9,959 nucleotides of DNA from SSS58A sp041648155 (GTDB lineage: Bacteria > Krumholzibacteriota > Krumholzibacteriia > Krumholzibacteriales > Krumholzibacteriaceae), in contig JBAZPL010000092.1 in assembly GCA_041648155.1 (NCBI GenBank), forward strand, positions 1-9,959, written 5' to 3'. The notes under the pieces were generated by a model that worked only from the letters and a program-made list of their open reading frames with translations, did no database searches and had not been told where the DNA came from. Below are positions 1 through 5,977 of this stretch, in pieces. Within the stretch, counting starts at the first letter, position 1. Each line of letters starts with the position of its first letter. The position numbers and the translations under genes were made by a program.

Positions 1-195
1 CCTGCGTAGGAGCTCGGGAAAATCGATCTCGCTCACGAAAAAACGCTCGTACGGGGACGGAAGATTCCGGGGGTTTTCCATCGCGAACGGAATGACCTCG
101 TGCCCCTTTTCTTCGAGCAGCTTCGAGAGCGAGAGCATATAGGTCGAATCTCCGCCTCGGTGATAATAAAAGGTTTGAACCATGAGGATGCGCAC
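1..195 (-). CDS. GT4-type glycosyltransferase, N-terminal fragment (partial)
   Basis: Only the first 65 codons lie in the window; the gene continues beyond the left edge. The protein begins with a hydrophobic beta strand (VRILMVQTFYY), then HRGGDSTYMLSLSKLLEEKGHEV in outline: a glycine-rich turn followed by a helix and the 'KGHEV' strand. This is the usual opening of a GT-B fold glycosyltransferase of the GT4 group, which transfers sugars from nucleotide donors to glycan or lipid acceptors at the cytoplasmic face. The GTG at 195 is chosen because GGAGG lies 11 nt upstream, whereas the in-frame ATG at 183 would be 23 nt from it. The gene diverges from the lipoprotein gene at 360 and has its own extended -10 promoter candidate. 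The catalytic C-terminal half is not visible, so donor and acceptor cannot be named. Family assignment is by resemblance of the N-terminus only. Confidence 0.7.
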   Translation of the reverse strand, partial: MRILMVQTFYYHRGGDSTYMLSLSKLLEEKGHEVIPFAMENPRNLPSPYERFFVSEIDFPELLRR

Positions 196-206
196 TGCTT
201 GAACCG

Positions 207-211
207 CCTCC
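207..211 (-). promoter_or_regulatory. Shine-Dalgarno GGAGG for the glycosyltransferase
   Basis: GGAGG on the minus strand lies 11 nt before the GTG at 195. It favours GTG over the ATG four codons later. Confidence 0.55.
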
Positions 212-268
212 GATCACATCCATTCGAACGACCACGCCCCGGGGATCTTACGGTAGCCGAAACAGGGA

Positions 269-277
269 CTTATATCA
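269..277 (-). promoter_or_regulatory. Extended -10 promoter for the glycosyltransferase gene
   Basis: On the minus strand the sequence TGA-TATAAG fits the extended -10 pattern TGn-TATAAT with five of six hexamer matches. No good -35 is seen 16-18 nt upstream, which extended -10 promoters can tolerate. Transcription would start near 262 and leave a leader of roughly 65 nt before the GTG at 195. It overlaps the divergent promoter region of the lipoprotein gene. The call rests on pattern only. Confidence 0.45.
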
Positions 278-291
278 AAGAAAATGCGAAA

Positions 292-320
292 TTGACATCG
301 GTCCCCCGCAATGATATCTT
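292..320 (+). promoter_or_regulatory. Sigma-70-like promoter for the lipoprotein gene
   Basis: A perfect -35 TTGACA (292-297) is followed by a 17-nt spacer and a -10 TATCTT (315-320). The -10 is preceded by TGA, which gives an extended -10 element. The start of transcription would fall near 327, about 33 nt before the ATG at 360. The spacer contains a run of five C residues. The element lies back-to-back with the minus-strand promoter at 269-277. Confidence 0.6.
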
Positions 321-359
321 TCCTATTATTGCAACGGAAAGCGGTCTAAAGGAGGAATC

Positions 360-977
360 ATGACCAAGTTCGGTATCCGCGCGTTGATCGCTTTGGCCAT
401 ATTCGCCGCGGGCCTTTCGGGGTGCTCGCAGGAAGGGACTCTGGTCATCAAGAATAGCGCCTCAACGGAATTTGCCGGATTCGTGGACGGCACTCAGGTG
501 ACGATCGACACGTTGGGTTCGTACGAGACGACGGCTTACATCGGAAAGAGCCTCGCGGTCGTCGGGCCCGATCACATCTCCATCATTGTCGCGGGATCCG
601 CGACGACCAAGCGCGCCTTCAGCGAAGAGGTTACGATCAAGAGCGGAGAAACGACGACGTTCCAGATAGTTGACGACACGGGCGCCCTGATCTTCACGAA
701 TATGCACGGGCGCACGGTGAATGAGATCGCGGCCAGCCAGTGCGACAGCCTCAAATTCGGCCCTAATCTCCTCGAAGAGAAGAGAACGATCCCTCCGGGT
801 TCCACGCGAACGATCCAGCTCGACGCGGGTTGCTGGGATATCCAGATCAATTACGACCGGGATGAGTTTCTCGAAGTCGTGACCGGCGTTGAAATTGAAA
901 TCGGCCAGTTAATCGAGATCAAATGGGATACCAACTACGTTTACCCGCCGCCGGCTTCGCCGGCGCCCGCGCGATAA
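360..977 (+). CDS. Two-domain surface or periplasmic lipoprotein, function unknown
   Basis: This 205-residue protein starts at an ATG with AAGGAGG four bases upstream. Residues 1-21 form a lipoprotein signal peptide with lipobox LSGC, so Cys22 should be lipidated. The mature part looks like two beta-rich modules. Module one (about 26-105) is PEGA-like, opening with GTLVIKN and containing a 'VDGTQVTI' strand pair. Module two (about 108-190) carries GPNLL, IPPGSTRTI and 'LDAGCWDI', a pattern seen in secreted beta-sandwich repeats of the form 'G.nlL...i.pG.s..i.l..G.yD'. Cys128 and Cys158 could form a disulfide. The tail PPPASPAPAR is proline/alanine-rich and its DNA forms a strong hairpin. No enzyme motif is visible. 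The barrel-like gene follows in the same direction after 90 nt, so a joint envelope role is plausible but unproven. The module assignments are by eye. Confidence 0.8.
   Translation: MTKFGIRALIALAIFAAGLSGCSQEGTLVIKNSASTEFAGFVDGTQVTIDTLGSYETTAYIGKSLAVVGPDHISIIVAGSATTKRAFSEEVTIKSGETTTFQIVDDTGALIFTNMHGRTVNEIAASQCDSLKFGPNLLEEKRTIPPGSTRTIQLDAGCWDIQINYDRDEFLEVVTGVEIEIGQLIEIKWDTNYVYPPPASPAPAR
949..965 (+). repeat. GC-rich inverted repeat at the 3' end of the lipoprotein gene
   Basis: A 7-bp perfect stem, CGCCGGC and GCCGGCG, flanks a TTC loop. It lies inside the last codons (the PPPASPAPAR tail). It resembles the GCCGG-TTC-CCGGC type of extragenic palindrome common in GC-rich genomes. There is no following T-tract, so it is not a standard intrinsic terminator. 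It could stabilise the transcript 3' end. Confidence 0.5.
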
Positions 978-986
978 CGGATCGCG

Positions 987-1010
987 ATTGACGGGGCGTG
1001 CCCCGTTGAT
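987..1010 (+). repeat. 24-nt dyad overlapping a promoter
   Basis: The arms ATTGACGGGG (987-996) and CCCCGTTGAT (1001-1010) pair across the loop CGTG: six inner Watson-Crick pairs, two G-T wobbles, then two A-T pairs. No T-run follows, so terminator function is doubtful. The dyad covers the -35 and spacer of the candidate promoter for the next gene, so an operator role is possible. Confidence 0.5.
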
Positions 1011-1016
1011 TATAGA
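988..1016 (+). promoter_or_regulatory. Candidate promoter for the barrel-protein gene
   Basis: TTGACG (988-993, five of six matches to the -35 consensus), an exact 17-nt spacer and TATAGA (1011-1016, four of six) precede the gene. The start would fall near 1023, leaving a leader of about 45 nt to the TTG at 1068. The inverted repeat at 987-1010 fills the spacer. The barrel-protein gene may therefore be transcribed separately from the lipoprotein gene. Confidence 0.4.
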
Positions 1017-1056
1017 AAGTATGTTCAGCGCAAGAGACCGTTGAGATAACTTCGGC

Positions 1057-1061
1057 GGAGG
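1057..1061 (+). promoter_or_regulatory. Shine-Dalgarno GGAGG that decides a TTG start
   Basis: GGAGG directly abuts the ATG at 1062 (zero spacing) but stands 6 nt before the in-frame TTG at 1068. Ribosome geometry therefore supports the TTG. Confidence 0.65.
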
Positions 1062-1067
1062 ATGGAA

Positions 1068-1643
1068 TTGAAAACGTTAAAGACTTTCTCGATCGCGGGC
1101 GCGCTCCTTCTGTGCTGCGCCGTTTATTCGGGTACGGCTTCGGGACAGGCAGTGCAGAAACAGTATGTCGCCGACTTCGGGGCGGCCTTCACCCAGGCCA
1201 CGGTGACCAAGGCCCGGACCGGCATGCTCGGTCTCGACCTCTCGGTCGGCAAAATGCTCACCAACGGCCTCTCCGTAGGTCTCGCTATCGGCTATGACGT
1301 CGCCTCATTCCAGAAGAACGAAGGAATCTACGCGCGGATTGCGATAGCGCCTGTTCTCGCCAAGGCGAAATACTATTTCACGATCGCCCCCGCGATGCAG
1401 CTGCACGCAATCGTGGCAGGCGGCGCCTATCAGACGATTCCCCACCTCGGCACGGATCCAATCGGCGGGATATCCAAGGCCGGTCTTCATCCCGGCGGCT
1501 CGATCGGTGTCGGTTTTGATTACTGGCGCTTCGGACGCCAGGGTCTCGGGGCGGAATTCGAATATAATTTCTTCGACTCGGGCACCGAGGATCTTTTCTC
1601 GTATTTCGCCCTACGCTTGAATTACAGCATCATCAAGATGTAA
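1068..1643 (+). CDS. Small outer-membrane beta-barrel-like protein
   Basis: The TTG at 1068 is preferred to the ATG at 1062 because of the GGAGG spacing, giving 191 residues. The N-terminus then reads MKTLKTFSIAGALLL, a classic signal peptide with a lysine-bearing n-region, and cleavage is likely near residues 26-28 (TASGQA). The mature part alternates short glycine-bounded amphipathic strands: GMLGLDLSVGKML, GLSVGLAIGYDV, YARIAIAPVLAKAKYYF, MQLHAIVAGGAYQ, GGSIGVGFDYW, LGAEFEYNFF and YFALRLNYSI. This pattern, with a terminal strand at the C-terminus, suits an 8-stranded barrel of the OmpW/OmpA-like or 'outer membrane protein beta-barrel' class. The last residue is Met rather than the usual Phe/Tyr, so BAM recognition may be atypical. 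No ligand or function can be named. The stop lies 18 nt from the convergent end of the ABC permease gene. Confidence 0.75.
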   Translation: MKTLKTFSIAGALLLCCAVYSGTASGQAVQKQYVADFGAAFTQATVTKARTGMLGLDLSVGKMLTNGLSVGLAIGYDVASFQKNEGIYARIAIAPVLAKAKYYFTIAPAMQLHAIVAGGAYQTIPHLGTDPIGGISKAGLHPGGSIGVGFDYWRFGRQGLGAEFEYNFFDSGTEDLFSYFALRLNYSIIKM

Positions 1644-1661
1644 CGGATCGGTTCGCGGCAA

Positions 1662-2918
1662 TCATGCCCTCCTGAGCCACTTGAAGACTTCGCGCAGATC
1701 GGGGCGCTTCCCGTACATCAGAATCCCGACGCGGAAGATCTTCGCGGAGACGATCCCGGCGATGTAGATGCTCGCCGACAGAATCACGACGCTGAGCGCG
1801 ATCTGCCAAGCGGGCGGCATGAGGATGTTGATCCTCATGAACATGAGCATCGGCGCGAAGAACGGTATCATTGAGCAGACCGTCGCGAAGGCGCCGTCCG
1901 GATTCTGCATGACGGCGAGCGGTATCAGAAACGTGGCCGCGAGGCACATGACAAGGGGCGTCTGGACCTGCTGCGCCTCCTGATCGGTGTTGCAGATGGC
2001 GCCGATGCCCGCGAACAGCGTCGAATAGAAGAGAAAGCCCAGCACGAAGAAGAGCACGAAGAACGCGATCGTAACCGCGTCGAAGCTCACGTACTGGGTA
2101 AACTGCCCCGAGGTCAACGCGTAGGAGGATATCCCGACGGCGAAGATCCCCCATATCGCGTACTGGGTGAGCCCGACCGCCCCGACCCCGACAATCTTCC
2201 CCGCCATAAGATCGAACGGCTTGAGCGACGAGAGAAGCACTTCGACGACCCGGTTGTTCTTCTCCTCGATGATGCTCCGCTGAACCGCTATCCCCCAGAG
2301 GAGTATCGTCATGTAGAGGATCATGATGAAGATGATGCTCGTCAGGTACGCCTGCTCGAATCCGCTCGCCTTCTCCCCTCCCTTGAGCACCTGCACCGTC
2401 TCGACATTCACGCGCTTGAGCATTTCGGTGACCTTTGCGTATTCGAGACCCTGTACCGCGAGGCGCTTCGCGACCACCGTCTCGTTGAGCGCGTTTTCGA
2501 CGCGCTCGAGGGTCCGGATGTTGCTTACCTTCTTGCCGAAATAGGTCGCCGTTCCCTTTTCGACGATGTCCGGCGGGAAGACGATATAGCCCTCGATCGC
2601 GCCCGCGGCGACCTCGGCGCTGAGTCCCTTCTTCACGCCGTCGAGCTGATCCTCCGTCGCGGCCACGTTCCGCAGAACGAACATCTTCGAACCGCTGGAG
2701 AGGGTGTCGTCGAGCGACGCTTCGAACCCGGCGTAGAGCGATCGGGTGAGGTCGACGACCGCCATGACCATGCGGCTTTCGGGCGCGTTTTTCATGAGAA
2801 GTCCGGGCACGAGAATCCATCCGGCCATGAGGAGCGGACCGAGGATCGTTCCGATGAGGAAGCTCTTCTTTCGAACCCGGTCGAGGTATTCCCGCTTAGC
2901 GACCTTGAATAGCTTCAT
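1662..2918 (-). CDS. ABC-2 type permease, NatB/YhaP-like
   Basis: This 418-residue membrane protein is the transmembrane half of an ABC exporter whose ATPase is encoded just upstream with a 23-nt overlap. Its layout is that of the NatB-like ABC2_membrane_3 group: one TM (about 20-42), a long extracytoplasmic domain (about 43-190), then a cluster of TMs (about 192-212, 240-268, 282-308, 320-362, 370-395). The family signature follows the second TM, IIEEKNNRVVEVLLSSLKPFD (near 216-236). The ATG at 2918 is chosen because GAGG lies 6 nt before it. An upstream in-frame GTG at 2930 overlaps that Shine-Dalgarno and has no useful one of its own. NatAB exports sodium in Bacillus, but relatives differ, so the substrate is unknown. 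It is the last gene of the minus cluster; no clear terminator follows in the 18 nt before the convergent gene. Confidence 0.88.
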   Translation of the reverse strand: MKLFKVAKREYLDRVRKKSFLIGTILGPLLMAGWILVPGLLMKNAPESRMVMAVVDLTRSLYAGFEASLDDTLSSGSKMFVLRNVAATEDQLDGVKKGLSAEVAAGAIEGYIVFPPDIVEKGTATYFGKKVSNIRTLERVENALNETVVAKRLAVQGLEYAKVTEMLKRVNVETVQVLKGGEKASGFEQAYLTSIIFIMILYMTILLWGIAVQRSIIEEKNNRVVEVLLSSLKPFDLMAGKIVGVGAVGLTQYAIWGIFAVGISSYALTSGQFTQYVSFDAVTIAFFVLFFVLGFLFYSTLFAGIGAICNTDQEAQQVQTPLVMCLAATFLIPLAVMQNPDGAFATVCSMIPFFAPMLMFMRINILMPPAWQIALSVVILSASIYIAGIVSAKIFRVGILMYGKRPDLREVFKWLRRA

Positions 2919-3822
2919 CGTGCACCTCACCCCCTTCCGACTTCACCTTCGCGATGAAGATATCGTGGAGCGACATCTCCCCGATCTCGAATTTCTCGAC
3001 CTTCCCGCCCTCGAGAGCGTGGCGGAGAAACAGGTTCGTGTCGGTGCCCGCCGTAAGGGTCACGGTGAGCTCCTGACCGAAGGTGCCGACGCGCTCGACC
3101 CCCGGATGCCGCTCGAGGTAAGCGGGGTCCCCCGAGAACCGAAGCGTGACGACGTTTTGGCCGAACTGCATCTTGATATCGGCGAGCGGGCCCTCGAGTA
3201 TCTTCTTGCCTTTGTTGATGAGACAGATCCGCTTGCAGAGCTTCTCCACCTGCTCCATGACGTGCGTCGAGAGAACGACGGCGCACCCGCTTTGCTGCAG
3301 CTCCTCGATGATATCCTTGAAGATCCCCGTGTTGATCGGATCGAGCCCCGTGAAAGGCTCGTCGAGAAGGACGAGCTTCGGTTCGTGGAGCACGGTCGCG
3401 ATGAATTGAACCTTTTGCTGCATCCCTTTCGAGAGCGATTCGACCGTTTTGTCGGCCCAACCGCCGAGATCGAGGCGCTCGAGCCACTTCTTCCCCCGCG
3501 CGCGCGCGACCCCCGCCGGAACGCTCTTGATCTCGCCGAGAAAGACGAGGTGATCGAGGATCTTCATCTTCCGGTAGAGCCCGCGCTCCTCGGGCAGGTA
3601 GCCGATCGAATCCTTGATGCGCTCGCTGAACGGCTCGCCGAAAATACGCACCTCCCCCTCGTCGGGCTCGATAACCCCCATGATCATCCGGATCGTCGTC
3701 GTCTTTCCCGCGCCGTTCGGGCCGAGAAGCCCGAAGATCCCGCCGGGCTCGATGCGCAGCGAGAGCGCGTCGACGGCCGTTATACCGTCGTATCGTTTCG
3801 TGATGCCGAAAAGCTCGAGCAA
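2896..3822 (-). CDS. ABC transporter ATPase, NatA/YhaQ-like
   Basis: The 308-residue cytoplasmic ATPase powers the permease encoded next. All nucleotide-binding motifs are intact: Walker A GPNGAGKT at 34-41, LSKGMQQK signature at 130-137, Walker B LVLLDEP at 150-156 with catalytic Glu155, D-loop after GLD (159-161), and switch His187 in STH. The Q-loop region reads YLPEERGLY, with Glu where Gln is usual; this 'LPEERGLY' form is typical of the NatA/YhaQ branch. Residues about 215-300 match the DUF4162-like C-terminal domain of that branch. The start is TTG at 3822 with GGAGG 7 nt upstream. The gene begins 18 nt after rdgB, so co-transcription is likely. The overlap with the permease start suggests translational coupling and equal subunit output. 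Confidence 0.92.
   Translation of the reverse strand: MLELFGITKRYDGITAVDALSLRIEPGGIFGLLGPNGAGKTTTIRMIMGVIEPDEGEVRIFGEPFSERIKDSIGYLPEERGLYRKMKILDHLVFLGEIKSVPAGVARARGKKWLERLDLGGWADKTVESLSKGMQQKVQFIATVLHEPKLVLLDEPFTGLDPINTGIFKDIIEELQQSGCAVVLSTHVMEQVEKLCKRICLINKGKKILEGPLADIKMQFGQNVVTLRFSGDPAYLERHPGVERVGTFGQELTVTLTAGTDTNLFLRHALEGGKVEKFEIGEMSLHDIFIAKVKSEGGEVHDEAIQGR
2925..2928 (-). promoter_or_regulatory. Shine-Dalgarno GAGG that decides the permease start
   Basis: GAGG (followed by TG) lies 6 nt before the ATG at 2918, within the end of the ATPase gene. The competing in-frame GTG at 2930 overlaps this site and so is unlikely to be the start. Confidence 0.6.
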
Positions 3823-3829
3823 TTCGATT

Positions 3830-3834
3830 CCTCC
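3830..3834 (-). promoter_or_regulatory. Shine-Dalgarno GGAGG for the TTG-started ABC ATPase
   Basis: GGAGG (within GAGGAGG) lies 7 nt before the TTG at 3822. No ATG or GTG sits nearby in frame, so this site fixes the unusual start. Confidence 0.65.
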
Positions 3835-3840
3835 TCGGAT

Positions 3841-4464
3841 TCAGCGTTTTTCAGCGATGCCGCAGTCGCGCATGAGCACATGTTTCAGCTCGATGAACGC
3901 GCGGTAGCGATGACTCATCGTATTTTTCTCGCCGGGATCCATCTCGGCGAGCGTCATCCCCCGTTCGGGCACGAGGAACACCGGATCGTAACCGAAGCCG
4001 TTGTTTCCCCGCGGAGACCGGACGATCCGGCCGTAGAGAAAACCTTCCGCGGCGAGACCCTTGCGCGCGGCGCCGGGCGCCGGATAGAGGACGGCGGCGC
4101 AATGGAACCGCGCGCCTCTTTCTTCGTCCCGCACGCCGCGAAGCTCCTCGATGAGCTTCGCGCAGCGGCCGTCGTCGGTGAGCCCCGAGCCGCCGTAGCG
4201 CGCGGAGCGCACGCCGGGGGCGCCGCCGAGCGCGTCGACCTCGAGCCCCGAATCGTCCGCGAGGGCGGGGTACCCCGTAGCCCGGTGCACCTCCTTCGCC
4301 TTCGCGATGGCGTTCTCGAGGAATGTGTCCCCGTCCTCGGCCGGCTCGGCGAAGGGAGGGAAATCAAGCGAATCAAGGAGCTCGACGTCGAGACCGGCGA
4401 GAATCGCGCGAATCTCGCGGATCTTGCCCCGGTTCCGCGTCGCGAGCACGATCCTGAGGCTCAC
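3841..4464 (-). CDS. rdgB: RdgB/HAM1 non-canonical purine NTP pyrophosphatase
   Basis: The enzyme hydrolyses ITP, dITP and XTP to the monophosphates plus pyrophosphate and so keeps deaminated purines out of DNA and RNA. The 207-residue length fits the family (about 195-210). Visible hallmarks are the phosphate-binding ATRNRGK at 8-14, TFLENAIAKA around 47-56, the catalytic ADDSGLEVDALGG at 69-81 (Asp70/Asp71 region), PGVRSARY at 83-90, GFGYDPVF at 156-163 for base recognition, and EKN..SHR near the end. The GTG at 4464 is chosen because it shares GTGA with the murI stop and has GGGAG 6 nt upstream. The reading frame stays open far upstream, but that part is murI in another frame. The order murI-rdgB is conserved in many bacteria, usually with rph between them; here rph is missing. 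Confidence 0.95.
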   Translation of the reverse strand: MSLRIVLATRNRGKIREIRAILAGLDVELLDSLDFPPFAEPAEDGDTFLENAIAKAKEVHRATGYPALADDSGLEVDALGGAPGVRSARYGGSGLTDDGRCAKLIEELRGVRDEERGARFHCAAVLYPAPGAARKGLAAEGFLYGRIVRSPRGNNGFGYDPVFLVPERGMTLAEMDPGEKNTMSHRYRAFIELKHVLMRDCGIAEKR

Positions 4465-5297
4465 TTCCCGCTCCCGTTCACGAGCACCGTCTCGAGATCG
4501 ATCCGCTCGACGCGCTCCATCTCCCGCCTGAGGAACCGCTCCCCCACCTCCTTGAAGAGGTACGGAATGTCGGTCACGTACACCGTGATGCTTCCGGGAC
4601 GATCGCGATCGCTCCGGAGATCGTTCTTCACGAGAATGCGTTCGACCTCGGCGGCGGTCTCGTGCGCCGAATCGACGAGCGTCACTTTCTCCCCGACGAC
4701 CTTCGCTATGACGTTCTTGATGAGGGGATAGTGCGTGCAGCCGAGAACGAGGGTGTCGGCGTCGAATCCCGAAAGGGAATCGAGGTAACGCCGCGCGGTG
4801 AGACTGGTGATCTCGTCCTCGTGCCAACCCTCCTCGACGAGGGGGACGAAGAGCGGGCAGGCGCGCGACCAGATCTTGATCGCGGGATCGAGCTCGTAGA
4901 GGGCGTCTTCGTACCCGCCGGAACGGATCGTCGCCGTCGTGCCGATGACGCCGACGCGCTTCGTCCGCGTCGTGCGCGCCGCGGCGCGAGCGCCCGGAAG
5001 GAGCACGCCGACGAGCGGAATGCGCTCCTCCTCGAGGAGCTTCGGGAGCGCGACGGAGGAGGCGGTGTTGCACGCGACAACGATCATCTTGACGTTCTTG
5101 CGCTTGAGAAACGCGAGGTTCTCGCGCAGGAAACGGAGCACCGTCTCGGGGCTCTTCGTTCCGTAGGGAAGGCGCGCCGTGTCTCCGAGGTACACAATTT
5201 CCTCGTTGGGAAGACGCATCGTGAGCTCGTGCACGACCGTGAGTCCGCCGATTCCCGAATCGAAAACGCCGATCGCCTTGCGTGCATCGCCGTGCAT
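4461..5297 (-). CDS. murI: Glutamate racemase
   Basis: MurI interconverts L- and D-glutamate without cofactor and supplies D-Glu for the peptidoglycan stem peptide. The 278-residue protein shows the complete two-base active site: FDSGIGG at 12-18, GDTARLPYG at 38-46, the first catalytic Cys76 in ACNTAS, and the second Cys187 in GCTHYPL with His189 beside it. The ATG at 5297 has AAAGG 5 nt upstream, and the protein reaches the conserved IGVFDSG strand within nine residues, so the start is secure. Its stop overlaps the rdgB start by 4 nt (GTGA), implying translational coupling. It follows the GerMN gene by 56 nt; I see no clear terminator or promoter in that gap. Amidase and GerMN neighbours fit a cell-wall operon. 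Confidence 0.97.
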   Translation of the reverse strand: MHGDARKAIGVFDSGIGGLTVVHELTMRLPNEEIVYLGDTARLPYGTKSPETVLRFLRENLAFLKRKNVKMIVVACNTASSVALPKLLEEERIPLVGVLLPGARAAARTTRTKRVGVIGTTATIRSGGYEDALYELDPAIKIWSRACPLFVPLVEEGWHEDEITSLTARRYLDSLSGFDADTLVLGCTHYPLIKNVIAKVVGEKVTLVDSAHETAAEVERILVKNDLRSDRDRPGSITVYVTDIPYLFKEVGERFLRREMERVERIDLETVLVNGSGK

Positions 5298-5353
5298 GTA
5301 AACCTTTCCCTACCCGCGAACGTATCGCTGAGCGGCGCGGCCGGGAGCCGTCC

Positions 5354-5977
5354 TCACCGCCACTTTTTCACGTCGATCGGCTTGTCGACCGCGTAATGCC
5401 CGGCGATCGACTCCACCGTGCTCCCCTCGATCAGAAATTGAATCCGGGCCGCTTGCGGGAAATTGGCCGACACCGTCTTGACGATGTTCGTGATCGTGTA
5501 GTACTCCCCCGTGCTTCCGCCGGGGTGGTTCGACGTGAACGCCCCGTTGAAATCGAGCAGAAGCGTCTGGGTGTCCTCGACCCAGAAGACCTGGATCAGC
5601 TCCGTGCCCGGAGGAATCGCGCTGATCTTCTTCGAATCGCGCGACCCCTTGATGAGCTCCCCCAGCACGAGCTTGACCTGCTCCTCGAAGCTCCCGGCGG
5701 CGGGCACCTCGCGCGTTTCGGAAACGAACCCGTCGGCTCCCTCGTTGCCGAAGAAGATCGTCACGGCGCGCATTTCCTCGCTCACCTTCTCGACCTCGGC
5801 CGGCCCCTTCATCGTCAGGCGGGGGACGAGGTAAATGGCGGCGACGATCACGGCAAGGATCGCGAGCGCGACCAGTATCTTCCTGCCGATATTCGTACCG
5901 ATTCCCCCTTTCCGAACGCCTGATCCCGGGCCGGCGTCCCGGTCACTCGATAGTCGGCTTCGCCCGGGTCTCGTCAT
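5354..5977 (-). CDS. GerMN-domain membrane-anchored protein
   Basis: This protein of up to 207 residues has one N-terminal TM (about 34-51, ILVALAILAVIVAAIYLV) and then an extracytoplasmic GerMN domain (about 72-200). The domain markers are VTIFFGN, the helix EEQVKLVLGELIKG, IPPGTELIQVFW, LLLDFNGAF, and 'FLIEGSTVESIAGH' near 181-194. In Bacillus, GerM acts in spore cortex and germination; in non-spore-formers the domain occurs in envelope proteins of poorly defined role. The ATG at 5977 lies inside the amidase gene (35-nt overlap) and has only a weak AGAG upstream. A much better purine run (AAAGGGGG) lies later, just before the TM, but no ATG, GTG or TTG follows it in frame, so the N-terminus is uncertain. 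It sits between amidase and murI, as gerM sits beside racE and rph in Bacillus. Confidence 0.88.
   Translation of the reverse strand: MTRPGRSRLSSDRDAGPGSGVRKGGIGTNIGRKILVALAILAVIVAAIYLVPRLTMKGPAEVEKVSEEMRAVTIFFGNEGADGFVSETREVPAAGSFEEQVKLVLGELIKGSRDSKKISAIPPGTELIQVFWVEDTQTLLLDFNGAFTSNHPGGSTGEYYTITNIVKTVSANFPQAARIQFLIEGSTVESIAGHYAVDKPIDVKKWR

Noticed and set aside
100..363. A short plus-strand frame reaching the lipoprotein start
   Set aside because: Its first part is antisense to the glycosyltransferase and the rest runs through the divergent promoters. The protein has no motif.
987..1010. Rho-independent terminator after the lipoprotein gene
   Set aside because: The stem is good but is followed by TATAGAAAG, not a T-run, and it coincides with a promoter candidate.
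1633..2820. A 395-codon minus-strand frame overlapping the permease
   Set aside because: It is Arg-rich, in a different frame from the permease with its clear TM pattern, and has no family features.
2746..4731. A 661-codon open frame on the plus strand
   Set aside because: It is antisense to the ABC ATPase, rdgB and part of murI and the permease, all of which have intact family motifs. The translation is Arg/Glu/Asp-rich without domains, as expected from GC-rich shadow frames.
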